The position numbers and the translations under genes are program-made. Below are positions 1 through 5,921 of a stretch of 6,155 nt of DNA, piece by piece. Numbering within the stretch: the stretch's first letter is position 1; every line of letters begins with the position of its first letter. The stretch comes from Actinomycetes bacterium. GTDB lineage: Bacteria > Actinomycetota > Actinomycetes > Actinomycetales > Cellulomonadaceae. The stretch spans positions 1 through 6,155 of the forward strand of contig JAEWCA010000005.1 of assembly GCA_023390875.1 (NCBI GenBank). Direction: 5' to 3'. Below the pieces are notes generated by a model. That model searched no databases and had not been told where the DNA came from. It saw only the letters and a program-made list of their open reading frames with translations.

Positions 1-27
1 GGGGGGGGGGTGTCGCCCCCCCCCCCC
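1..27 (-). terminator. G/C homopolymer hairpin just downstream of the GT2 gene, possible terminator
   Basis: The plus strand reads ten G, then TGTCG, then twelve C. This gives a perfect 10-bp G:C stem with a 5-base loop, followed by a lone G and four more C. On the minus strand it starts about 8 bases after the stop codon of the leftward glycosyltransferase gene, where an intrinsic terminator would sit. Any U-run would lie outside the window, so termination cannot be confirmed. The pure homopolymer arms are unusual, and could partly reflect poor sequencing or an assembly edge. G-quadruplex formation on either strand is an alternative. Confidence 0.4.
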
Positions 28-35
28 GCCCCGCG

Positions 36-2255
36 TCAGTCCTGGAGCGCCGGCGCGTGCGCCAGGCGGAGCGAGATCCAGTCGTCCTGGAGGTACTCGT
101 CCTTCTGCAGCGCGAGCCGGACGATGCCACGTAGCCCTCGGGCCGCGTCCGCGAACGAGAACCTGCTCGTCACCGCGTCGTGGCGTTCGCTCAGGCTGAC
201 CGGCACCTCGGTCACGGGGATCCCCTGGATCTCGGCGGCCATCACGAGCTCCGTGGTCCACATGAGTCCGGGCTCGCGTGAGAAGGCTGCGAACATCCGG
301 CACCACGTGCCGTCCACCCAGATCGTGCCCTGGCTGTCGCCCACGTGGGAGTGCAGCAGGGCCTCGCGCATGTGGCGGAACACCCGCGACTGCAGGGTTC
401 GCCGGCGTGAGCGCTGCACGTCCGAATCCGGATGGGCCTTGGAGCCGATCGCCAGGACGGTGTCGGACGGCAGGGCCCGGAACCGGCTCAGGTCACCCGT
501 CCCGAACGGGAGGTCGTCCGCGGTCAGCAGCAGCCGGTCGCTCCTCGAGGCCAGGACGCCTGTGCGCAGCGCCGTGCCGAGACCGCGCTCGCTGTGCATC
601 ACGGTCAGTCGGCACTCGTGCGTCCAGTCCCGCGAGATGGACTCGAGCACCTCGGTCGTGCGGTCGGTCGAGCCGTTCTCCACGACCACGATCTCGTCGT
701 CGGGGCCGATCGCCGCCGCCAGCGCCTCGATCGTGTCCCGCACGACGGACTCGCCGTCGCACGTGGGGACCACGACGCCCAGCGAACTCGGTGTGTGCGC
801 CGGTGCGAGCTCGTGCAGCCGGGCGGCGATCTTGCCCCGCTCGGCCGCGCGCACGTGGGCGGGCATCGACGTGACGACCCAGGCCAGGCTCCCGAGCGCG
901 ACGGCCGTGAGCAGGCCGAGAGCCCCCGAGAGCTCGGAGTAGTAGTAAAGGAGCGGCATGACGAGGACCGAGGGGATGATCCCGATCACGAGGGTCGGGA
1001 CCGTCAGGGCGACGGCACCCGTCAGCCGCCTTCGGTGCGGCCCTGCGCGCCGCAGGGACAGCCCGATCCCGATGACGATGACGACGATCATCGCGCCGAA
1101 GTGCTTGATGGTGAACAGCGCCTTGTCGAGATAGAGCCGTACCGCGGCGGCGGGACTGTTCTCGACCTGCTCGAGGTACAGGCGTTTCATGATCTGGTCG
1201 TACTGCGTGCTGGCGATCACCACGTCGGGGTCGATCTCGCGCGCCCGGTCCCATCCGTACTCGTCGTCCCAGGGGATGCCGAACGGGGACGGCCGACCGT
1301 CGACCGCCTCGGGGTAGGACAGACCGAGGTAGGCCGAGTGCCAGAGGGCGTGCGCCGCCGGCAGGTCCGTCGTGGCGATACCGGTGGCCGCGGACTGCTC
1401 GGCCCGGACGACCTTCATCACGCCCGCAGGGACCGCGAACGAGAGGGCGACGGCGACGGCCGACCCGGCGGCGGCCAGCCACCACCGCCACCGGCGGCTC
1501 GACCTCAGCCACCACAGCACGCCGACCGCCAGCGCGATGCCGACTCCCGACATCATCCGCAAGAGGTTGCCGGCGCCGGCGAGCAGCCCGACCCCGAGCG
1601 TCGCCAGGAGCAGGCCGCGGGTGCGCAGGCGCGCCGTGCTGAGCAGCAGCAGCACCGTCAGCGACACGAGCACGAGCGAGCCGGTGACGCCGTACAGCGC
1701 GTAGACCCGGAACGGGGCCGCGTCGTCGGCCAGACCGTACTGCGTGCCGAGCAGCACGGTGCCCTGGTTCACGAGCCACGTCAGGGCGGGGAGGCCGAGC
1801 AGGACGTACCCGGCCCGGGCGCGGCCGAAGATCCGGGCGACGGCGTAGGGGAGCACCGTGAGCGGTGCGGCGCAGAGCAGCGCCATGGCGAGCTTGAGCC
1901 CCGGGTACGGGGACGCGGAGCCGGTGACGTGCGACATGACGGACGCCAGCAGGTACACGCCGGGGTCGTCGTCCCATGCCGCCGGGGCGTAGCCGCTCGG
2001 CCCCGAGACGAGGGTGTACCACGAGCCGGTGCCGTCGGCCTTGACGAGGGGGACGCCGGTCTCGCGGTACGCGTCGTAGGTGGCCTGCAGCTCGAGGTGG
2101 CGGCCCGGGTGCCACTGGAGGTCGGGCATCGCCATGACGGCGCCGAACGCCACGGCGGCCAGGACGAAGCCGACGACGCCCAGCAGGACGGTCGTGGAGC
2201 GCGGCCACGGTGCCGTGCGCTCGGCTGGTTCCAGGTCGATCGGTTGTGCGCCCAC
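36..2255 (-). CDS. Polytopic membrane protein with C-terminal DPM1-like family 2 glycosyltransferase domain
   Basis: The product is 739 residues from a GTG start; no other start lies upstream in frame near the Shine-Dalgarno sequence. Residues 1-465 form about ten membrane helices (roughly 22-43, 119-141, 149-170, 188-207, 213-232, 235-250, 257-281, 385-402, 411-434, 443-464). Two big loops, 44-118 and 284-384, are predicted outside the cell. The first carries a WDDD motif (94-97); the second carries an AHALWHSAYLGL stretch (301-312) and GIPWDDEYGW (326-335). Residues 491-700 are a GT2 domain of dolichyl-phosphate-mannose-synthase type: VVVPTCDGE (494-502), VVVENGSTDRT (523-533), GLGTALRTG (558-566), LLLTADDLPFG (575-585) and VGDSQG (638-643). 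With the N-terminus inside, an even helix count puts this domain in the cytoplasm. Likely role: sugar transfer to a polyprenyl phosphate and/or glycan assembly. The membrane part resembles GT-C enzymes by topology only. Substrate unknown. Confidence 0.85.
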   Translation of the reverse strand: MGAQPIDLEPAERTAPWPRSTTVLLGVVGFVLAAVAFGAVMAMPDLQWHPGRHLELQATYDAYRETGVPLVKADGTGSWYTLVSGPSGYAPAAWDDDPGVYLLASVMSHVTGSASPYPGLKLAMALLCAAPLTVLPYAVARIFGRARAGYVLLGLPALTWLVNQGTVLLGTQYGLADDAAPFRVYALYGVTGSLVLVSLTVLLLLSTARLRTRGLLLATLGVGLLAGAGNLLRMMSGVGIALAVGVLWWLRSSRRWRWWLAAAGSAVAVALSFAVPAGVMKVVRAEQSAATGIATTDLPAAHALWHSAYLGLSYPEAVDGRPSPFGIPWDDEYGWDRAREIDPDVVIASTQYDQIMKRLYLEQVENSPAAAVRLYLDKALFTIKHFGAMIVVIVIGIGLSLRRAGPHRRRLTGAVALTVPTLVIGIIPSVLVMPLLYYYSELSGALGLLTAVALGSLAWVVTSMPAHVRAAERGKIAARLHELAPAHTPSSLGVVVPTCDGESVVRDTIEALAAAIGPDDEIVVVENGSTDRTTEVLESISRDWTHECRLTVMHSERGLGTALRTGVLASRSDRLLLTADDLPFGTGDLSRFRALPSDTVLAIGSKAHPDSDVQRSRRRTLQSRVFRHMREALLHSHVGDSQGTIWVDGTWCRMFAAFSREPGLMWTTELVMAAEIQGIPVTEVPVSLSERHDAVTSRFSFADAARGLRGIVRLALQKDEYLQDDWISLRLAHAPALQD

Positions 2256-2266
2256 GGTGCGACGTG

Positions 2267-2276
2267 CCCTTCCTCC
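2267..2276 (-). promoter_or_regulatory. Strong Shine-Dalgarno sequence for the GT2 membrane gene
   Basis: The minus strand reads GGAGGAAGGG, ending 11 bases before the GTG at 2255. The spacing from the GGAGG core is a little long (about 16 bases), but the AGGG end is well placed. It supports GTG 2255 as the start, since there is no in-frame ATG/GTG/TTG between it and this site. Confidence 0.6.
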
Positions 2277-2336
2277 GGAGTGCGCCCGCCACGGGACTGC
2301 CTCGCGCCATCGCCACGTTGGTCCTGACGGCTACCC

Positions 2337-2363
2337 AGGATACCCGCGGCGTCGGGCGTCGAA
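2337..2363 (-). promoter_or_regulatory. Candidate promoter in the gap before the GT2 membrane gene
   Basis: In the 125-base gap between the flippase stop and the GT2 start, the minus strand has TTCGAC (2363-2358) and TATCCT (2342-2337) with a 15-base spacer. The -10 fits the actinobacterial TAnnnT pattern; the spacer is short and the -35 imperfect. If real, transcription would start near 2330 with a leader of about 75 bases, so the GT2 gene could be expressed apart from rfbA and the flippase. The rest of the gap holds only weak stems, with no clear terminator. Confidence 0.3.
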
Positions 2364-2380
2364 CGCGGCCCGGTCGGTGG

Positions 2381-3607
2381 TCAGCCGTGGAGCGTGCGGC
2401 CCTCGGTGAGCGCGGGGGTGTTCGCCTCCGCCGCGCGACGCGACCTGCCGTCGGCAGCGAGCACGAGGACGACGAGGGCGGCCGTCACGACGAGCGACGT
2501 CGTGACGATCTGGAGCACCGACGCATGCCACCCGAGCACGACGGCCGCAGCGAAGGCCACCGTGGCCGCCCACACGGGCAGCGCGGCGCGCGCCTCCCGC
2601 GAGGCGAGGCGCGCGAGAACCGCCGCCTGAGCGACCGCGAAGGCGCTGCCTTGGAGCGCGAACAGCCACAGGTGCGGACCGATGGCGGCGTAGGTGTCGC
2701 CGCCGGCGAGCTCCAGCACGAGTCCCGGTCCGAGGGCGCACGCGGCCGTGAACACGGCGCCCACTGCGGCGGTCGCGCCGAGCGCGAGGCGCCGGTACCC
2801 GTGCGCGGCCTCCGCGGCGATCCGGGGGAACAGCACCGTGATGACCGACGTCGGCAGGAAGAACGCGATCTTCGCGACCAGCGACCCGACGGCGTACGTG
2901 CCCGACGCGGCCGGCGTCAGGTAAGCACGCGCCAGCAGCACGTCGAGGTTGATGAAGACGTACAGGCCGAGCATCGACCCGACGTTCCGCGCCAGCTCCC
3001 GGAACGCGTCACGGGGGACGCGCCCTCGGCGGGGCAGCCGCCGCCCCCAGGCGACGGCCGCGACGGTACCCACCGTGCTGCCGAGCAGCATGCCGATCGC
3101 GGCCGCGTCGACGGTCGGGTGCACCGCGGCCGCCGCGACCGTGCCGGCCGCCCGGAGCGCTCCGAGTGCGGCGTACGCGGCACCGAATCGCAGGTGCGAC
3201 TGGTGGCCCTGCAGGACGCCGAGCGCCGTGAAGCCCACCACCGCGACCGCCACGCTCGCCAGGACCGACGACGCGGCGACCGCGGAGACGTCGAGCACCG
3301 CGCAGACGGCAGGCGTGAGCGCCACGGAGACGCCGAGGAGTGCCGCGGCCGAGGCCAGGCCGAGCGCGTGCGCGTGCGTCTCCTCCCGCCGCGACGCGTC
3401 GGGATGGGCGGCGACGCGACGCGCGGCGACCGTCTGGCACGCGATCGCGATGGTGGACGCGATGATCGACAGCGACAGGAGCGCCCCGAAGCTGCCGAAC
3501 TCCGCGGGCGGCAGCTGCCGCGCGGCGACGAGCGACATGCCGTACGCCGCAGCGTTCGCGAACATCGTGGCGGCGGCCACGACGACGAGCGCGCGCGCGA
3601 GGCGCAC
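2381..3607 (-). CDS. Lipopolysaccharide/oligosaccharide flippase-like membrane protein (MOP/Wzx type)
   Basis: From the GTG at 3607 the product has 408 residues with about twelve hydrophobic helices spread over its whole length, as in MOP-superfamily flippases. The N-terminal block, ATMFANAAAYGMSLVAARQL then PPAEFGSFGALLSL (13-46), is the family's typical first-helix/loop signature: a small-residue helix, then a P-x-E-F/Y-G turn. Further typical elements are LYVFINLDVLLARAYLTP (215-232), a G-x-Y segment (236-238) and KIAFFLPTSVITVLFPRIA (246-264). Role: moving undecaprenyl- or polyprenyl-linked glycan across the membrane. It starts about 29 bases after the rfbA stop, so the two are probably co-transcribed. 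The start is uncertain: GTG 3607 has only a weak ribosome site, ATG 3565 would give 394 residues but cut into helix 1, and a CTG at 3619 sits 9 bases after a GGAG. The open frame continues far upstream over rfbA, but that part is a shadow. Confidence 0.85.
   Translation of the reverse strand: MRLARALVVVAAATMFANAAAYGMSLVAARQLPPAEFGSFGALLSLSIIASTIAIACQTVAARRVAAHPDASRREETHAHALGLASAAALLGVSVALTPAVCAVLDVSAVAASSVLASVAVAVVGFTALGVLQGHQSHLRFGAAYAALGALRAAGTVAAAAVHPTVDAAAIGMLLGSTVGTVAAVAWGRRLPRRGRVPRDAFRELARNVGSMLGLYVFINLDVLLARAYLTPAASGTYAVGSLVAKIAFFLPTSVITVLFPRIAAEAAHGYRRLALGATAAVGAVFTAACALGPGLVLELAGGDTYAAIGPHLWLFALQGSAFAVAQAAVLARLASREARAALPVWAATVAFAAAVVLGWHASVLQIVTTSLVVTAALVVLVLAADGRSRRAAEANTPALTEGRTLHG
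2483..2507. repeat. Perfect 10-bp inverted repeat inside the flippase gene
   Basis: CGTCACGACG and its exact complement flank the 5-base loop AGCGA. It lies in the last predicted membrane helix of the flippase, about 100 bases before the stop codon. The stem could form in the mRNA of either strand. There is no U-run after it. Repeated Val/Thr codons may have produced it by chance. Confidence 0.5.
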
Positions 3608-3636
3608 GCGGTCCGACAGCGGTCGCGGCTCCGCGT

Positions 3637-4506
3637 TCAGCTCGGGTTCCGGAGCAGCCCGAGCAGGTACGTGCCGTAGCCGGACTTCACGAGCTTCTCG
3701 GCACGCTCGCGCAGCTCGTCGTCGGACAGGAAGCCCCGTCGCCACGCGACCTCTTCCGGTGACCCGATCTTGAGTCCCTGCCGGTGCTCGACGGTCCGCA
3801 CGTAGTCCGACGCCTCGAGCAGGGAGTCGAACGTGCCCGTGTCGAGCCACGCGGTGCCGCGCGGGAGCACCTCGACCTGGAGGCGGCCCTGGCGCAGGTA
3901 CTCGCGGTTGACGTCGGTGATCTCGTACTCGCCACGCGCCGACGGCTCGAGGTCCCTCGCGATGGCCAGCACGTCGTTGTCGTAGAAGTACAGGCCGGGG
4001 ACGGCGAAGCTGCTCCTGGGCTGGGCGGGCTTCTCCTCGAGCGAGAGCGCGCGTCCGGTGTCGTCGAACTCGACGACGCCGTAGGCGGTCGGGTCGGCGA
4101 CGCGGTAGGCGAACACCGCGCCGCCGTCGATCTGCTCGAACCGCTGCAGCTTCGCCCCGAGGCCGGGGCCGTAGAAGATGTTGTCGCCCAGCACGAGCGC
4201 AGCACTCTCGTCGCCGACGAAGCCCGCGCCCAGCACGAACGCCTGCGCGAGCCCGTTCGGCTCGGCCTGCACCGTGTAGCTGATCGAGATCCCGAACTGC
4301 GAGCCGTCGCCGAGCAGCCTGTGGAACTGCTCGGCGTCGTGCGGGGTCGTGATCACCAGCACGTCGCGGATGCCCGCGAGGATCAGGGTCGACAGCGGGT
4401 AGTAGATCATCGGCTTGTCGTAGACCGGGACCAGCTGCTTGCTGACGCCGAGCGTGATCGGGTGCAGTCGTGTTCCCGAGCCGCCGGCCAGGATGATTCC
4501 TCGCAT
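3637..4506 (-). CDS. rfbA: Glucose-1-phosphate thymidylyltransferase (dTDP-glucose pyrophosphorylase)
   Basis: The enzyme joins glucose-1-phosphate and dTTP to give dTDP-glucose and pyrophosphate, the first step toward dTDP-L-rhamnose and other dTDP-deoxysugars, in the cytoplasm. The 289-residue product has the usual family length and collinear motifs: nucleotide-binding signature [11 protein letters not shown] (8-18), [16 protein letters not shown] (22-37), metal/substrate region LGDNIFYG (106-113), EEKP (157-160), GLYFYDN (171-177), [10 protein letters not shown] (195-204) and WLDTGT (220-225). The C-terminal part (about 250-289) matches the allosteric/dimer region of RmlA. ATG 4506 is chosen because the conserved MRGIILAGG begins exactly there; the frame is open 71 codons further but that overlaps the upstream gene. 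No clear Shine-Dalgarno precedes it. It lies 46 bases after the TIGR03089 gene and just before the flippase. RmlB, C and D are not in the window. Confidence 0.97.
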   Translation of the reverse strand: MRGIILAGGSGTRLHPITLGVSKQLVPVYDKPMIYYPLSTLILAGIRDVLVITTPHDAEQFHRLLGDGSQFGISISYTVQAEPNGLAQAFVLGAGFVGDESAALVLGDNIFYGPGLGAKLQRFEQIDGGAVFAYRVADPTAYGVVEFDDTGRALSLEEKPAQPRSSFAVPGLYFYDNDVLAIARDLEPSARGEYEITDVNREYLRQGRLQVEVLPRGTAWLDTGTFDSLLEASDYVRTVEHRQGLKIGSPEEVAWRRGFLSDDELRERAEKLVKSGYGTYLLGLLRNPS

Positions 4507-4513
4507 GGCGGAC

Positions 4514-4519
4514 AGTCTG
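4514..4519 (-). promoter_or_regulatory. Weak -10-like hexamer just before rfbA
   Basis: CAGACT lies 7 bases before the rfbA ATG, the spacing expected for a leaderless actinobacterial transcript. The gene also lacks an evident Shine-Dalgarno site. The hexamer matches TAnnnT only in part and no -35 is visible. Translation by coupling from the upstream gene is the other reading. Confidence 0.18.
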
Positions 4520-4552
4520 GCCCATCGGCACGGCCAGGTGGAAAGCGGCGCC

Positions 4553-5302
4553 TCAGGCCAGCAGGTCGGCGGTGACGAGCTCGGAGTCGACGAGGCGCCG
4601 GCGGCGCGCGTCGTCGGCATGCACTGCCGCGGTCGTCGCGGGGGACACCAGGACGGTCGACCCGTCAGCAGCGAGGTCGCCGAGCGGCTCGAGGACGGTG
4701 CGACGGTCGCCGCGGCCACGGGCCGTGCGCAGCACCCTGCCGGTCGTCCCGGAGGCGCGCAGGGCGGCGTCGCGCAGCGCGGAGTGCGGCAGCACGGTTC
4801 CGTCGTCGAGGCTGGGTTCGCCGGGCTGGACCGGTGGTGCCCATCCGAGCACGTCCGCGTACGTCATCACGGCACCGGCCGCGTCGAGCGACCCGGCAGG
4901 GCGGTCGCCCTCGAACCTGCGAGCGAGGGCGGGCAGCGCTACGGCGACGACCTGATGGCCCCGGTCGGTGTAGGAGGCCGGTCGGTCGGTGACGACCACG
5001 TCGGCGGCGACGTCCGGGTCGTCGTCCCTCCCGCCGGGCAGAGCGACGCACGCACCGACGAGCCACGCGGCGAGCGCCCAGACGATGGTCCGCCAGTGGC
5101 CTGGCAGGTCGAGCACGACCCGCGTTCCCGGGCCGGCGTCGAACTCCTCGACGAGGAGGTTCGCCGTCTTGTTGACCCAGTTCTCCAGCACTGCGCCCGA
5201 GAGCTCGACGCGTTCGCCGTCGTCTCCGTACCAGGTGATTCGGGGACGGCCGGGCTGTCGGGACAAGAGGCGCAGCAGGTCGGCGATGGTCGTCTCGGGC
5301 AC
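4553..5302 (-). CDS. TIGR03089 family protein (AMP-binding-enzyme-like N-terminal fragment)
   Basis: From GTG 5302 the product is 249 residues. It matches my memory of the actinobacterial TIGR03089 family: [32 protein letters not shown] (5-36), then [51 protein letters not shown] (40-90). The last block resembles the N-terminal lobe of acyl-CoA synthetases and adenylation domains, where a donor-independent ligase reads 'kaANlL...G...gDrV.l.lpn...'. The rest of an adenylating enzyme (about 500 residues, with the conserved catalytic lysine domain) is absent, so activity is doubtful and the true role is unknown. No signal peptide or membrane anchor is evident; two hydrophobic patches (72-90, 215-220) look like core strands and helices. 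Start choice: the GTG sits 6 bases after a perfect TAnnnT, which fits a leaderless mRNA; GTG 5323 (256 residues) and TTG 5371 (272) are alternatives. It is first of the leftward gene set and divergent from whiB. Confidence 0.8.
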   Translation of the reverse strand: MPETTIADLLRLLSRQPGRPRITWYGDDGERVELSGAVLENWVNKTANLLVEEFDAGPGTRVVLDLPGHWRTIVWALAAWLVGACVALPGGRDDDPDVAADVVVTDRPASYTDRGHQVVAVALPALARRFEGDRPAGSLDAAGAVMTYADVLGWAPPVQPGEPSLDDGTVLPHSALRDAALRASGTTGRVLRTARGRGDRRTVLEPLGDLAADGSTVLVSPATTAAVHADDARRRRLVDSELVTADLLA

Positions 5303-5308
5303 GTCCCC

Positions 5309-5314
5309 AGGGTA
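5309..5314 (-). promoter_or_regulatory. -10 element of a likely leaderless promoter for the TIGR03089 gene
   Basis: The minus strand reads TACCCT, a full TAnnnT match, six bases before GTG 5302. Transcription would then begin at or within a base of the start codon. No good -35 is seen at 16-18 bases. The element would drive the whole leftward set. Confidence 0.35.
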
Positions 5315-5386
5315 GGGCGACACGCCGTGTTCACCCGTCCGCCGCAAGATCACCCCGACATATCCGGGCAACTACCACGGCTCCGC

Positions 5387-5415
5387 TTGACGACCCGGAA
5401 CGACACGCGTGTAAT
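5387..5415 (+). promoter_or_regulatory. Sigma70-type promoter upstream of whiB
   Basis: TTGACG (5387-5392), a 17-base spacer and TGTAAT (5410-5415) give near-consensus -35 and -10 boxes at the ideal spacing. The -10 opens into an AT-rich patch (about 5410-5432) that stands out in this GC-rich DNA. Transcription would start near 5422, leaving a leader of about 117 bases before whiB. The strand and position fit whiB; the next gene may also depend on it. Confidence 0.6.
5403..5412. promoter_or_regulatory. 10-bp palindrome over the whiB -10 region, possible operator
   Basis: ACACGCGTGT is a perfect palindrome lying in the spacer and overlapping the first three bases of the -10 box, where a bound protein would block or reshape the promoter. 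With the preceding G it contains GACAC, the short motif reported for the developmental regulator WhiA in Streptomyces. The identity of any binding protein is inference. Confidence 0.3.
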
Positions 5416-5527
5416 TCCTTAGAACGGATTCACGAGAGCGCGAGCACCACGACGCGTCGGCCGGCCCACCGGCGGACCGCACCAGCCGAGCCTTGCACCG
5501 CAGCACGATCAGACGAAGGACCCGCAC

Positions 5528-5532
5528 GGAGG
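5528..5532 (+). promoter_or_regulatory. Shine-Dalgarno site of whiB
   Basis: GGAGG ends six bases before the ATG at 5539, ideal spacing. It fixes the whiB start and predicts strong translation. Confidence 0.85.
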
Positions 5533-5538
5533 CACGCA

Positions 5539-5871
5539 ATGTGGAACCTGCTCGACGACGAGGACGAGGTCTTCCCCTCCGACGCGCAGAGCCCTGCACC
5601 GCAGCAGCGCTCGAACGTCCTGCCGCTCTTCGGCGCCCCCGAGGACGACGGCCCCATGGGCTGGCAGGAGCGCGCACTGTGCGCGCAGACCGACCCTGAG
5701 GCCTTCTTCCCGGAGAAGGGCGGCTCGACCCGCGAGGCCAAGAAGGTCTGCACGGGCTGCGACGTCCGCTCGGAGTGCCTCGAGTACGCGCTCGCGAACG
5801 ACGAGCGGTTCGGGATCTGGGGTGGTCTGTCCGAGCGCGAGCGCCGCAAGCTCAAGCGACGCGTCGTCTGA
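5539..5871 (+). CDS. whiB: WhiB-family iron-sulfur transcriptional regulator (WhiB/WhiB2/WhmD type)
   Basis: The product has 110 residues. An acidic, low-complexity N-terminal arm (1-40) is followed by a complete WhiB domain. The four cluster-ligand cysteines are C48, C71, C74 and C80 (C-x22-C-x2-C-x5-C). The block WQERALCAQTDPEAFFPEKG (42-61) and the G[I/V]WGG turn (GIWGG, 92-96) are intact, followed by the basic tail ERRKLKRR (101-108) that contacts DNA. This block agrees closely with Streptomyces WhiB and mycobacterial WhiB2/WhmD, which bind a [4Fe-4S] cluster, pair with the primary sigma factor and control septation and sporulation or cell division. The start is supported by GGAGG. It is divergent from the TIGR03089 gene and 50 bases ahead of a glycosyltransferase gene. 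I am sure of the family, and fairly sure of the WhiB2 branch. Confidence 0.96.
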   Translation: MWNLLDDEDEVFPSDAQSPAPQQRSNVLPLFGAPEDDGPMGWQERALCAQTDPEAFFPEKGGSTREAKKVCTGCDVRSECLEYALANDERFGIWGGLSERERRKLKRRVV

Positions 5872-5921
5872 CGAGTGTCGGTCCCGGGCCTGGCGATCCC
5901 GGACGGCATGATGACGGCAGC

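Noticed and set aside
1066..1091. Run of GAT/GAC triplets as a microsatellite
   Set aside because: It encodes the Val/Ile-rich membrane helix 8 of the GT2 protein on the minus strand and is not a regular repeat.
432..2327. A 631-codon open frame on the plus strand, opposite the GT2 membrane gene
   Set aside because: Its protein is rich in Arg, Gly, Pro, Asp and Gln with no recognisable fold, while the opposite frame shows clear membrane helices and GT2 motifs. Such long antisense frames are expected at this GC content.
2210..3679. A 489-codon open frame on the plus strand opposite the flippase
   Set aside because: Arg/Gly/Asp-rich shadow with no domain; the minus frame is a convincing flippase.
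3608..4531. 308-codon upstream extension of the flippase frame, over rfbA
   Set aside because: It is Arg/Ala/Gly-rich nonsense and lies in another frame over the whole of a well-conserved rfbA; not a fusion.
4507..4719. 71-codon N-terminal extension of rfbA
   Set aside because: RmlA proteins begin with M-x-G-I-I-L-A-G-G, found exactly at 4506; the extension overlaps the end of the upstream gene.
5881..5904. Imperfect hairpin between whiB and the next gene (about 7 bp with one bulge), as a terminator
   Set aside because: Short, bulged, and followed by GGCATGATG rather than a T-run; more likely read-through between the two genes.
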